NCBI GenBank assembly: GCA_046733355.1
Contig: JBKPOZ010000124.1
Coordinates: 1 to 64,000, forward strand
Length of the DNA stretch: 64,000 nt
Source: VAZQ01 sp046733355
Lineage (GTDB): Bacteria; Pseudomonadota; Alphaproteobacteria; Rhizobiales; Xanthobacteraceae
Reading direction: 5' to 3'
The translations under genes were made by a program, and so were the position numbers. This document shows positions 44,195-52,467 of this stretch, one piece after another (position 1 is the stretch's first letter; the number at the start of each line of letters is the position of its first letter). The notes beneath the pieces are model-generated. The model ran no database searches. It saw nothing but the letters and a program-made list of their open reading frames with translations, and was not told the DNA's origin.

Positions 44195-45034
44195 CTACTC
44201 CTGGAAGGTCACGAGCCGCGTCGCGCGCGCCAGCACCTGGTCAAGCACCATGCCGACGAGTCCTATCACCAGAATGGCGGTGATCACATTGGTGATGGAG
44301 AGATTGTTCCACTCGTTCCACACGAAATAGCCGATGCCGGTGCCGCCGACGAGCATTTCGGCGGCGACGATCACGAGCCAGGCAATGCCGATCGATATGC
44401 GCATGCCGGTCAGAATGGTTGGCGCCGCGGCAGGCAGGATGATCGTGAAGGCGCGGCGGAACACGCCCACCTCGAGTGTGCGCGCGACATTGAGCCATTC
44501 GCGCCGAACCGAGGCGACACCGAAAGCGGTATTGATCAGCATCGGCCATAACGAGCAGATGAAGATCACGAAAATCGAGGACAGGCCCGAATCCTTAATC
44601 GTGTAGAGGGCAAGCGGCATCCAGGCGAGCGGCGAGATGGGCTTGAGCACCTGCACGAAAGGATCGAGCGCGCGGCTCATGAGCGGCGACATGCCGATCA
44701 GAAACCCGATGGGAATGGCAACGAGAACCGCGAGCAGATAGCCCACACCCACGCGCGCGATCGAATAGGCGAGCTGAATGCCGAGCCCCTTGTCATTCGT
44801 GCCGCGGTCATAGAACGGGTTTTTCAGATGCTCCCACAGCGTCCGGGCGACCTCCACAGGGCCGGGCATGGCGGATTTGCCCTGGCTCGCAGCGGCCCCC
44901 ACGAGCTTGGCGTATTCCGGATCCATGCTCACCGCCGGCCCGCTTCCGGCAGTGCCCAGGTGCCACACGCCGATGAACAACGAGAACAGCAGGAGGGAAA
45001 CGACCGCCGCCCGCACGGCGAGGAGGGAATGCAT
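44195..45034 (-). CDS. Nitrate/cyanate-type ABC transporter permease
   Basis: 279 residues with about six membrane segments. The periplasmic N-terminal loop with VSMDPEYAKLVGAA and YDRGTNDKGLGIQL is characteristic of NrtB-like permeases. The EAA loop is ARTLEVGVFRRAFTIILP. I start at the ATG before HSLLAVRAAVVS; the frame is open 176 codons further but only as shadow of the binding-protein gene. Confidence 0.92.
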   Translation of the reverse strand: MHSLLAVRAAVVSLLLFSLFIGVWHLGTAGSGPAVSMDPEYAKLVGAAASQGKSAMPGPVEVARTLWEHLKNPFYDRGTNDKGLGIQLAYSIARVGVGYLLAVLVAIPIGFLIGMSPLMSRALDPFVQVLKPISPLAWMPLALYTIKDSGLSSIFVIFICSLWPMLINTAFGVASVRREWLNVARTLEVGVFRRAFTIILPAAAPTILTGMRISIGIAWLVIVAAEMLVGGTGIGYFVWNEWNNLSITNVITAILVIGLVGMVLDQVLARATRLVTFQE

Positions 45035-45045
45035 TGCAGCGCTGC

Positions 45046-46422
45046 TCAGACCCGCTTGATCGCGAAGCTCTGCACGTATTCGTCGGGCTTCGCCGGATCG
45101 AATTCCTTGCCCATGACTTTGAAGCTCTTCGATCTCGTTGCCGGCGGCGTAAGCCCGACCTCCTTCATCAGCTTCGCGGTATCGGTCGCGAGAAAGACCT
45201 GCTCTGCCACCGCATTGTAGTCGACGTCGCCCTTGAGCTGACCCCAGCGCTTCATCTGCGTGAGAATCCATACAGCGAACGATTGCCAGGGAAACGGATC
45301 GAAGTCGATGCGGTTGGGCTCGCGCTTCACCTGCCCGAGCCCGTCCGCATAGGTACCGGTGAGAATCTGCTCGAGCACGGTCACAGGCTGATTGAGATAA
45401 TTTGCCGGCCCGATAGCTGCGGCGATCTCCTTGCGGTTTTCCGGCTTGTGCGCGAAGGCGGTCGCGTCGATGATGGCCTTGAGCAGCGCCGCATAGCTGT
45501 TCGGCATCGTGGTGACGAATTCCTTCGACGCCGCAAAGGCGCAACAGGGATGGCCTTCCCACAGCTCTTTCGAGAGCAGGTGGATGAAGCCTGCCCCGTC
45601 ATAGACCGCGCGCTGATTGAAGGGATCGGGGCCGAGGAAGCCGTCGATGTTGTCGGCGCGCAGATTGGCGACCATCTCGGGCGGCGGCACCGCGCGAATC
45701 TGAATGTCGACGTCGGGGTCGAGCCCGTGCTCGGCAACGTAATAGCGCAGCAGGTAGTTGTGCATGGAGTAATCGAACGGCACTGCAAATTTGAAGCCCT
45801 TCCATTTTTTCGGATCGTTCTTCTCCTTGTGCTTGATGGAAAGCGTAATCGCCTGGCCGTTGATATTCTCGACCGCAGGCATGGTGTACGGGATCGGGTT
45901 CGAGCCCGCCCCGAGCGTAATCGCAAGCGGCATGGGCGAGAGCATATGCGCCGCGTCGTATTCCTTGTTCAGCGTCTTGTCGCGGATAACCGCCCAGCCG
46001 GCGGTCTTCACCACTTCAACGTTGAGACCGTGCTTGCTGTAGAACCCCATCGGATGCGCCATGATGATCGGCGTGGCGCAGGTGATCGGGATAAAGCCGA
46101 CTTTGAGGTCCTTCTTCTCGAGCGCGCCGCCCTGCGCGAAGACTTCAGTCGCGGACTTGAGCGGAAACAGCTGCGACAGCGCTGCAAGCGCGGTGGAAGC
46201 GCCGACCGTCTTGAGGAAGGTGCGACGTGCACCGTCCTTGGGAAAGAGCGCGCGCATCACCGCGGAGGCAATCACGCCTTGATATCGCGTCTCCTCGCTC
46301 TCGATCACGGCAGGGAGGAGGCGTTCGTCGCGCTCATGCTCCGCCTGAGTGGCATGACGTCCGCACGTGCAACCGGAGGTTAGTCGTCCGGCAGAATCGA
46401 ACGGATCGTCGAAGGTCGACAT
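45046..46422 (-). CDS. Nitrate/cyanate-type ABC transporter binding protein
   Basis: 458 residues, NrtA/CynA-like. The N-terminus SGCTCGRHATQAEH is a conserved tag of this group and lies before a Tat-like signal (GARRTFLKTVGASTALAAL). LKVGFIPITCATPIIMAHPMGFYSKHGLNVE opens the ligand domain in two consecutive blocks. I start at the ATG before STFDDP, with TGGAG eight bases upstream; an earlier in-frame ATG lacks a site. First gene of the cyn operon, behind a sigma-54-like promoter. Cyanate is the likely ligand given cynS, but nitrate cannot be excluded. Confidence 0.92.
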   Translation of the reverse strand: MSTFDDPFDSAGRLTSGCTCGRHATQAEHERDERLLPAVIESEETRYQGVIASAVMRALFPKDGARRTFLKTVGASTALAALSQLFPLKSATEVFAQGGALEKKDLKVGFIPITCATPIIMAHPMGFYSKHGLNVEVVKTAGWAVIRDKTLNKEYDAAHMLSPMPLAITLGAGSNPIPYTMPAVENINGQAITLSIKHKEKNDPKKWKGFKFAVPFDYSMHNYLLRYYVAEHGLDPDVDIQIRAVPPPEMVANLRADNIDGFLGPDPFNQRAVYDGAGFIHLLSKELWEGHPCCAFAASKEFVTTMPNSYAALLKAIIDATAFAHKPENRKEIAAAIGPANYLNQPVTVLEQILTGTYADGLGQVKREPNRIDFDPFPWQSFAVWILTQMKRWGQLKGDVDYNAVAEQVFLATDTAKLMKEVGLTPPATRSKSFKVMGKEFDPAKPDEYVQSFAIKRV

Positions 46423-46475
46423 GGGCGTACTCCAGTGTTCGCGCCGGCGTTCGGCCGGCCGATTGCCCATGCGTT

Positions 46476-46491
46476 AGCAATGGACATGCCA
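46476..46491 (-). promoter_or_regulatory. Sigma-54-type promoter for the cyn operon
   Basis: Minus strand TGGCATG-TCCA-TTGCT. It matches the -24/-12 consensus TGGCACG-N4-TTGCW at all positions but one. The predicted start is near 46,465, leaving a leader of about 43 bases with a TGGAG site. Confidence 0.72.
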
Positions 46492-46726
46492 GCGCCCTCC
46501 TGTGTGAAGGTGCCGAACCACTGATCCTTGAGCGGGCGACAGCCGCCCATTGGTTGGGCAAAGGCCTGCTTTTCAGGCAGGTGCGGATCAGTTGTCCCCA
46601 ACCCGATCTAACTGCCTATCGCTTGCGCATGAACTCGCTACTATCGCGCAGGCATCCGCAAGGCCTGCGTAGGTCAAACTGGCGAAAAATCAGCGGTTTG
46701 CCACAAAGGGCCGCACCGTGGGGCGT

Positions 46727-46742
46727 TGGCATGGCCTTTGCC
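46727..46742 (+). promoter_or_regulatory. Sigma-54-type promoter for the Dpp-Atz operon
   Basis: Plus strand TGGCATG-GCCT-TTGCC. The GG and GC pairs have the exact -24/-12 spacing. The predicted start is near 46,753, giving a short leader with GGAGGG before the ATG. Confidence 0.72.
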
Positions 46743-46777
46743 GATTGTGCGGCGAGTTTGCCGATTGGAGGGAATGA

Positions 46778-48400
46778 ATGAAGCGTCGCCAGCTCCTGAA
46801 ATCTATGACCGCGGTTGCGACGGGTACCTTCTTGCCGTCGATCCCCGCCGTGTGGGCGCCTGCCAAGGCGCAAGCCCGCCAGGAAACCCTTCTGATTGTT
46901 TCGGAGAGCGGCCCGAACAACCTCGACATCCACGGCGTGGGCACCAATGTGCCCGGCTATGAGGTGTCCTGGAACTGTTACGACCGCCTCATCAGCCACG
47001 AGATGAAAACGTTGCCCAACGGGGTGCAGTATTACGAGCGCGACAAATTCAAGCTGGAACTCGCCGACGACATGAAGATCGGCGACATGTCCGTCACCTT
47101 CAGGCTGAAGAAGAACGCCTCCTTCCACGACGGCATTCCGGTCAGGGCGAACGACGTGAAATGGTCCCTCGATCGGGCCGTTAGCGTGGGTGGCTTTCCG
47201 ACATTTCAGATGGGCGCCGGCTCTCTGACCAAGCCGGAGCAGTTCGTCGTGGTGGATGATAACACCCTCCGGGTCGATTTTATGCGTAAGGACCGCCTCA
47301 CCATTCCGGATCTCGCAGTGGTGGTGCCCTGCATCCTGAACTCCGAGCTGGTGAAGAAACATGCCACGGATAAAGACCCGTGGGGTCTCGAATACACCAA
47401 ACAGAACACCGCGGGCAGCGGCGCCTATCGAGTGGTGAGCTGGAACGCCGGCACCGAGGTCGTGCTGGAGCGCAACGACAAATGGGTCGGCGGACCAGTG
47501 CCGAAGATCAGGCGCATCATCTGGCGCATGGTACCCTCCGCCGGGAACCGCCGCGCGCTTCTGGAACGCGGCGATGCGGACATCTCCTACGACCTGCCCA
47601 ACAAGGATTTCGTCGAGCTCAAGGATTCGGGCAAGCTCCACATCGTCTCGACACCCTATTCCAATGGCATCCAGTACATCGGCATGAACGTGAAACAGCC
47701 GCCGTTCGATAATCTGAAAGTGCGCCAGGCGGTCGCCTATGCGCTTCCCTATCAGAAGATCATGGACGCGGCGCTGTTCGGCCTCGCCAAACCCATGTTC
47801 GCTGCATCTGCCGGCACGCCCATCGAAGTGGCCTGGCCGCAGCCGCACCATTACGATACGGACATCGCAAAGGCGAAGCAGCTCCTTGCGGAGGCGGGCT
47901 ATCCGAACGGATTCGAGACAACGCTCTCCTTCGATATCGGCTTTGCCGGAGTGAACGAGCCGATCTGCGTGCTCACCCAGGAGAGTCTCGCGCAGATCGG
48001 CATCAGATGCACCATCAACAAGATCCCCGGCGCCACCTGGCGAACCGAGCTCAACAAGAAGACTCTTCCGCTCTACACCAACGTGTTTTCCGGCTGGCTG
48101 GACTATCCGGAATATTTCTTCATCTGGTGCTATCACGGAAAAAATTCGATCTTCAACACGATGAGCTATCAGTCGAAGGAGATGGACGGCTACATCGATG
48201 GCGCGGTGACCGCCGCGGCGGAAGGCGATAAGGCCGCGTATGAGAAAGATGTAAAGTCGTTCGTCAAGCTCGCCTTTGAGGACATTCCGCGCATCCCGCT
48301 TTATCAGCCCTTCGTCAATGTCGCGATGCAGAAGAACGTGTCCGGCTATCAGTACTGGTTCCACCGCCGCCTCGATTACCGCGCGCTGGTGAAGGGGTAA
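46778..48400 (+). CDS. Dipeptide/oligopeptide-type ABC transporter binding protein
   Basis: 540 residues, SBP_bac_5 family. A Tat-like signal (MKRRQLLKSMTAVATG) is cut near AKAQA. TFRLKKNASFHDGIPVRANDV is the family block, followed by GSGAYRVVSWNAGTEVVLERN and FDNLKVRQAVAYAL. The ATG has GGAGGG five bases upstream. It heads an operon with DppB, DppC, a DppDF fusion and AtzG/AtzE-like genes, so an amide such as a carboxybiuret or ureido compound is a plausible ligand. Confidence 0.92.
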   Translation: MKRRQLLKSMTAVATGTFLPSIPAVWAPAKAQARQETLLIVSESGPNNLDIHGVGTNVPGYEVSWNCYDRLISHEMKTLPNGVQYYERDKFKLELADDMKIGDMSVTFRLKKNASFHDGIPVRANDVKWSLDRAVSVGGFPTFQMGAGSLTKPEQFVVVDDNTLRVDFMRKDRLTIPDLAVVVPCILNSELVKKHATDKDPWGLEYTKQNTAGSGAYRVVSWNAGTEVVLERNDKWVGGPVPKIRRIIWRMVPSAGNRRALLERGDADISYDLPNKDFVELKDSGKLHIVSTPYSNGIQYIGMNVKQPPFDNLKVRQAVAYALPYQKIMDAALFGLAKPMFAASAGTPIEVAWPQPHHYDTDIAKAKQLLAEAGYPNGFETTLSFDIGFAGVNEPICVLTQESLAQIGIRCTINKIPGATWRTELNKKTLPLYTNVFSGWLDYPEYFFIWCYHGKNSIFNTMSYQSKEMDGYIDGAVTAAAEGDKAAYEKDVKSFVKLAFEDIPRIPLYQPFVNVAMQKNVSGYQYWFHRRLDYRALVKG

Positions 48401-48413
48401 TAATGCTCCTTAT

Positions 48414-48545
48414 CGTCATGGCCGGGCTTGTCCCGGCCATCCACGTCTTCCATAGCCCCGCCGGTTTCAAAGACGTGGATGCCCGCGAGCAGACAAGTTT
48501 TACGCAGTCTGCGCAAGTTTGACTGCGTTGCGCGGGCATGACGTG
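48414..48545. repeat. Composite palindromic repeat between dppA- and dppB-like genes
   Basis: Outer arms cgtcatggccggg and cgcgggcatgacg, an inner ggccgggc-ttgt-cccggcc hairpin, and a ccacgtctt...agacgtgg dyad. It fills most of the 163-bp gap inside the operon and could lower expression of the membrane genes relative to the binding protein. Confidence 0.88.
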
Positions 48546-48563
48546 GCTCGATAGGAGATCCCG

Positions 48564-49577
48564 ATGCTCGCGTTGATCCTGAAGCGGCTGGTGCTGGCGG
48601 TGCCGAGCCTCCTCGGGGTGATTGTCGTCACGTTCCTGCTCACGCGCGCGCTCCCGGGTGATCCAGCGGCGTATTTTGCCGGCCCCGCTGCTACGACGGA
48701 AGCGATCGAGCAGATCCGCGTCAAGCTCGGACTCGACCGGCCGCTTTACGTGCAGTTCGTCAGATATGTGCGCGATCTCGCGCACGGGGATCTCGGCGAC
48801 TCGCTGACCACCGGCCAGCCGGTCGGCTATGAAATAAAGACGCGGCTGCCCGCCTCGGCCGAGCTTACGCTTCTCGGTCTCATCATCTCGATCTGCATCG
48901 CCGTGCCGCTCGGTGTTTTGGCCGCAACCCGGCCGAATTCTCCGATCGATCACGCGTGCCGTGTGATCTCGACCGCGGGCGTGTCCTTGCCGGTGTTCTT
49001 TACCGGACTGGTCCTCGTCTATGTTTTTTATTACCAGCTCGGCTGGGCGCCGGCGCCGCTCGGGCGCCTCGATATCTTTTTCAGTCCGCCTCCCCACGTC
49101 ACCGGGTTTTATCTGATCGACAGCCTGATCGCGGCCGACGGCGAATTGTTTCTGGCCGCGCTGAAGCAATTGATCCTGCCCTCGCTCTCGCTGGGCATAT
49201 TCTCGCTCGCCCCCATTGCGCGCATGACGCGCGCCTCCATGCTCGCGGCGCTTTCTTCGGATTTCGTGCGCACCGCGCGGGCAAGCGGGCTTGCCCCCTT
49301 CACCGTGGTCATCACCTATGCGTTCCGCAACGCCATGCTGCCGGTGATCACCACGCTCGGCATGGTGTTTTCATTCCTGCTCGGCGCCAACGTGCTCGTT
49401 GAAAAGGTATTCGCGTGGCCGGGCATCGGCTCATTCGCGGTCGAGGCGCTGGTGGCCTCCGACTTTGCCCCGCTGCAGGGCTTCGTCCTGACCATGGCGG
49501 TGATGTATGTAGCGCTCAACCTCCTGATCGATATTCTCTACGGCATCATCGACCCGCGCGTGAGGATTGAGGCATGA
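48564..49577 (+). CDS. Dipeptide-type ABC transporter permease DppB-like
   Basis: 337 residues with six predicted membrane segments. The N-terminus LKRLVLAVPSLLGVIVVTFL and the GDPAAYFAGPAAT loop are DppB-typical. The EAA loop is VRTARASGLAPFTVVITYAFRNA. Its stop overlaps the next ATG by 4 bp. Confidence 0.93.
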   Translation: MLALILKRLVLAVPSLLGVIVVTFLLTRALPGDPAAYFAGPAATTEAIEQIRVKLGLDRPLYVQFVRYVRDLAHGDLGDSLTTGQPVGYEIKTRLPASAELTLLGLIISICIAVPLGVLAATRPNSPIDHACRVISTAGVSLPVFFTGLVLVYVFYYQLGWAPAPLGRLDIFFSPPPHVTGFYLIDSLIAADGELFLAALKQLILPSLSLGIFSLAPIARMTRASMLAALSSDFVRTARASGLAPFTVVITYAFRNAMLPVITTLGMVFSFLLGANVLVEKVFAWPGIGSFAVEALVASDFAPLQGFVLTMAVMYVALNLLIDILYGIIDPRVRIEA

Positions 49578-50464
49578 CCCCGATCACTCTTGCGCAGCAG
49601 CCGAGGCCGGACGCCGGCCTGCGCGCCGCGTTGCGCCATGCGCGTCACATCCTGCGCGAGAACGCGGTGACAGGCTTTGCCTTCGCGCTGTTTCTGCTCA
49701 TCGTGCTCGCCGCGCTGCTCGGCCCGCACATCGTTCCCTACGATCCGCTGGCGAGCGATACGGCCGCGGCGCTCAAGCCGCCGTCACTCGCCCACTGGGC
49801 GGGCACCGACCAGCTCGGCCGCGACGTGTTCAGCCGGGTCGTGGCTGCAACGCGCCTCGATCTCCTCATCGCCTTTAGCTCGGTGGCGCTCGTCTTTGTG
49901 GTCGGGGGGCTCGCCGGGGTTTCCGCGGGCTTCTTCGGAGGCTGGACCGACCGGCTGGTCGGTCGCATCGCCGATACCATCATGGCGTTTCCGCTGTTTG
50001 TGCTTGCGATGGGGATTGTCGCGGCGCTCGGCAATACGGTGGAGAACATCGTGCTGGCAACCGCCATCGTCAATTTTCCGCTTTATGCGCGCGTGGCACG
50101 CGCCGAGGCGAACGTGCTGCGCGAGGCCGGCTTCGTGCATGCGGCACGGCTTTGCGGCAACGCCGAGCCGCGCATCCTGCTCGGCCACGTGCTGCCCAAT
50201 ATCATGCCCATCATGATGGTGCAGATGTCGCTCACCATGGGGTACGCCATTCTCAATGCGGCAGGGCTCTCCTTCATTGGGCTGGGCGTGCGGCCGCCCA
50301 CTCCGGAATGGGGCATCATGGTGGCCGAAGGCGCGAGCTTCATGGTGTCAGGCGAATGGTGGATCGCGTTCTTCCCCGGCGCCGCACTGATGCTTGCGGT
50401 ATTCTGCTTCAATCTCCTCGGCGACGGCTTGCGCGACATCGTCGATCCGCGGCGCAGAACATGA
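49574..50464 (+). CDS. Dipeptide-type ABC transporter permease DppC-like
   Basis: 296 residues with six predicted membrane segments. HWAGTDQLGRDVFSRVVAATR is the hallmark of DppC-type permeases. The EAA loop is REAGFVHAARLCGNAEPRI and the ending GDGLRDIVDPR is standard. Confidence 0.94.
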   Translation: MTPITLAQQPRPDAGLRAALRHARHILRENAVTGFAFALFLLIVLAALLGPHIVPYDPLASDTAAALKPPSLAHWAGTDQLGRDVFSRVVAATRLDLLIAFSSVALVFVVGGLAGVSAGFFGGWTDRLVGRIADTIMAFPLFVLAMGIVAALGNTVENIVLATAIVNFPLYARVARAEANVLREAGFVHAARLCGNAEPRILLGHVLPNIMPIMMVQMSLTMGYAILNAAGLSFIGLGVRPPTPEWGIMVAEGASFMVSGEWWIAFFPGAALMLAVFCFNLLGDGLRDIVDPRRRT

Positions 50465-50466
50465 CC

Positions 50467-50543
50467 GTCCTGTCCCCGTTCATCCCCGCCCGCGCGGCAA
50501 TCCAGCAAACTGCGTCCCTGCTTTCGCGGGCGCAAACGGGAAA
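50467..50543. repeat. Palindromic repeat of the RESGDP type, inverted copy
   Basis: cgttcatccccgcccgcgcggcaatccagc...ccctgctttcgcgggcgcaaacg: the same kind of element as at 13,424, in opposite orientation and less well conserved. It occupies the gap between the dppC- and dppDF-like genes. Confidence 0.7.
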
Positions 50544-50549
50544 GACACG

Positions 50550-52253
50550 ATGAGTCAGGCGCTGCCGCTCCTCGAAGTCTCAGACCTGTCCGTCGAGTTT
50601 GCGACCCGCCGCGGCACGGTATGCGCCGTGCAGCACGTCGATCTCACCATCGGCAAGGGAGAAACCGTCGGCATTGTCGGAGAGTCCGGATCCGGGAAAT
50701 CGGTCACGTCCTACGCGGTCATGCGCATTCTTGATCGCGCGGGGCGCATCGCGCGAGGCGTGGTGCATTTCACCGGGCTCGACCTGCGCGAAACAAGCGA
50801 AGAGCAGATGCGCAATCTGCGCGGACGCGAAATCTCGATGGTGTTTCAGAACCCGCGCGCCGCGCTCAACCCGATCCGCAAGGTCGGGCACCAGATCGCG
50901 GACGTTCTGCGCCAGCACGCGCAGGTCAATTCCGGAGAGCTTGCCGACAAGGCAGTGGCAATGCTCGAGCAGGTTCGCATCGCGCGTCCGCGCGAGCGCT
51001 ATCATGCCTACCCTTTCGAGCTGTCGGGGGGAATGTGCCAGCGTGTGGTAATCGCGCTCGCACTCGCTTGCCGTCCGCGCCTGCTCATTGCCGACGAGCC
51101 CACCACCGGGCTTGACGTCACGACACAGAAAGCCGTGATGGACCTGATCGTCGAGCTCACGCGGGCGCACGCGATGTCGACCATCCTGATAACGCATGAT
51201 CTCGGGCTTGCCGCGATGTATTGTCAACGCGTGCTGGTTATGGAGAAAGGACAGGTGGTCGAGAGTGCGCCCGCCAAGGTCATCTTCACGGCGCCCGCGC
51301 ATCCCTACACCCGCAAGCTCATGCGCGCGACGCCGCGCCCCGGCATCTCGCTGCGCGAGCTCCTGCCCGAAAATGCCGCGGCGACCGCGACCGCCGCTCC
51401 GGCAAGGAACGGCAACGCAGGTGGTGTCCTTCTCACCGTGGAGAAGCTGATAAAGGAGTATCCGCGCAAGCATCTCTCCGGCGGCTTGCGCAAGATGCTG
51501 GCGAAAAAACCGGCGCCCGAGCCTGACACCTTTCGGGCGGTGGACGGCATCAGCTTCACGGTCGCGCGCGGCGAGAGCGTGGGCCTTGTCGGCGAATCCG
51601 GTTGCGGCAAGTCGACCACCTCGGCCATGGTGATGCGTCTTCTGGACAAGACCGATGGGGTGATCCTCTTTGACGGTGAGGACATCGGCGAGATCCCGGC
51701 GAAAAACTTTGCAAGGCTTCCGCTGCGCAAGCGTATTCAGATGGTGTTTCAGGACCCGACCGATAGCCTGAACCCCCGCTTTACTGCGGCGCGCGCCATT
51801 GCAGATCCGATCCTGCGACTCGGCGGTCTTTCCGGACGCGACGCAGTACGCGCGCGCTGCGAGGAGCTTGCGCGCCAGGTTGGATTATCGATCGATCTCA
51901 TCGACCGCTTTCCCCATCAGCTCTCGGGCGGGCAGAAGGCGCGTGTCGGGATCGCGCGCGCAATTGCGCTCAATCCGGAGCTTGTGATTCTCGACGAGCC
52001 GACCGCGGCCCTCGACGTCTCGGTGCAGGCGGTCGTGCTCAATCTGTTGCAGGATCTGAAAGATTCACTCGGCATGAGCTACCTGTTCGTCTCGCACGAT
52101 CTCAACGTGGTGCGTCTCCTCTGCGACCGGGTCATGGTCATGCAGGCGGGCCGCATCGTTGAGCAAGGCCCGACCGAGCAGGTGCTCTTTGCTCCCCAGG
52201 CGCAGTACACGCGCGATCTGCTCGCCGCCATTCCCGCGCCGCGGTTTGATTAA
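50550..52253 (+). CDS. Fused dipeptide ABC transporter ATPase (DppD-DppF)
   Basis: 567 residues containing two ATPase halves. The first has Walker A GESGSGKS, signature LSGGMCQRV and Walker B LLIADEPTTGLD. The second, from about 300, has GESGCGKST, LSGGQKARV and LVILDEPTAALD. Each ends with the oligopeptide-type HPYTR / AQYTRDL segment. The linker is Ala-rich. Such fusions are common for this class. I start at the ATG before SQALPLLEVSDLS. Confidence 0.93.
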   Translation: MSQALPLLEVSDLSVEFATRRGTVCAVQHVDLTIGKGETVGIVGESGSGKSVTSYAVMRILDRAGRIARGVVHFTGLDLRETSEEQMRNLRGREISMVFQNPRAALNPIRKVGHQIADVLRQHAQVNSGELADKAVAMLEQVRIARPRERYHAYPFELSGGMCQRVVIALALACRPRLLIADEPTTGLDVTTQKAVMDLIVELTRAHAMSTILITHDLGLAAMYCQRVLVMEKGQVVESAPAKVIFTAPAHPYTRKLMRATPRPGISLRELLPENAAATATAAPARNGNAGGVLLTVEKLIKEYPRKHLSGGLRKMLAKKPAPEPDTFRAVDGISFTVARGESVGLVGESGCGKSTTSAMVMRLLDKTDGVILFDGEDIGEIPAKNFARLPLRKRIQMVFQDPTDSLNPRFTAARAIADPILRLGGLSGRDAVRARCEELARQVGLSIDLIDRFPHQLSGGQKARVGIARAIALNPELVILDEPTAALDVSVQAVVLNLLQDLKDSLGMSYLFVSHDLNVVRLLCDRVMVMQAGRIVEQGPTEQVLFAPQAQYTRDLLAAIPAPRFD

Positions 52254-52260
52254 GAACGCA

Positions 52261-52458
52261 ATGTCTGACAAGGCCGTCGGGAATGAGCAGCTTGACGCTT
52301 ACGTCGAAGCCGCCGCGCACCTGCTTGAGCTCTCCCTGTTACCGACCTGGAAAGCTTCGGTAGCAACAAACCTGCAAACCATCCTGGGGCTCTCCGCGAC
52401 ATTTGCAGCGTTTCCTTTGCCGGACGATGCGGAGCCGGCGCCCGTATTCGTGCCTTAG
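52261..52458 (+). CDS. atzG: AtzG-like small amidase subunit (DUF4089)
   Basis: 65 residues, matching the size of AtzG (68 in Pseudomonas sp. ADP). EQLDAYVEAAAHLLELSL and NLQTILGLSATFAAFPLPD are the DUF4089 helices; the Pro-rich end DDAEPAPVFVP is also typical. AtzG forms a complex with the AtzE amidase, encoded 9 bp downstream. It starts 7 bp after the transporter ATPase. Confidence 0.9.
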   Translation: MSDKAVGNEQLDAYVEAAAHLLELSLLPTWKASVATNLQTILGLSATFAAFPLPDDAEPAPVFVP

Positions 52459-52467
52459 GCGCCAGCA

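Larger units (their letters stand above)
46423..46777. other. 355-bp divergent control region
   Basis: It separates the cyn operon and the Dpp-Atz operon. It contains one -24/-12 promoter match per direction (see separate entries). I see no clear NtrC palindrome, though dyads such as gcaggc-N9-gcctgc are present near 46,652. Confidence 0.7.

Noticed and set aside
45035..45562. N-terminal extension of the cyn permease
   Set aside because: It overlaps the well-supported binding-protein gene and lacks membrane segments; the ATG at 45,034 starts a proper permease.
46616..48364. 582-codon open frame on the minus strand
   Set aside because: It mirrors the dipeptide-binding protein gene, which has a clear signal peptide, family motifs and ribosome-binding site.
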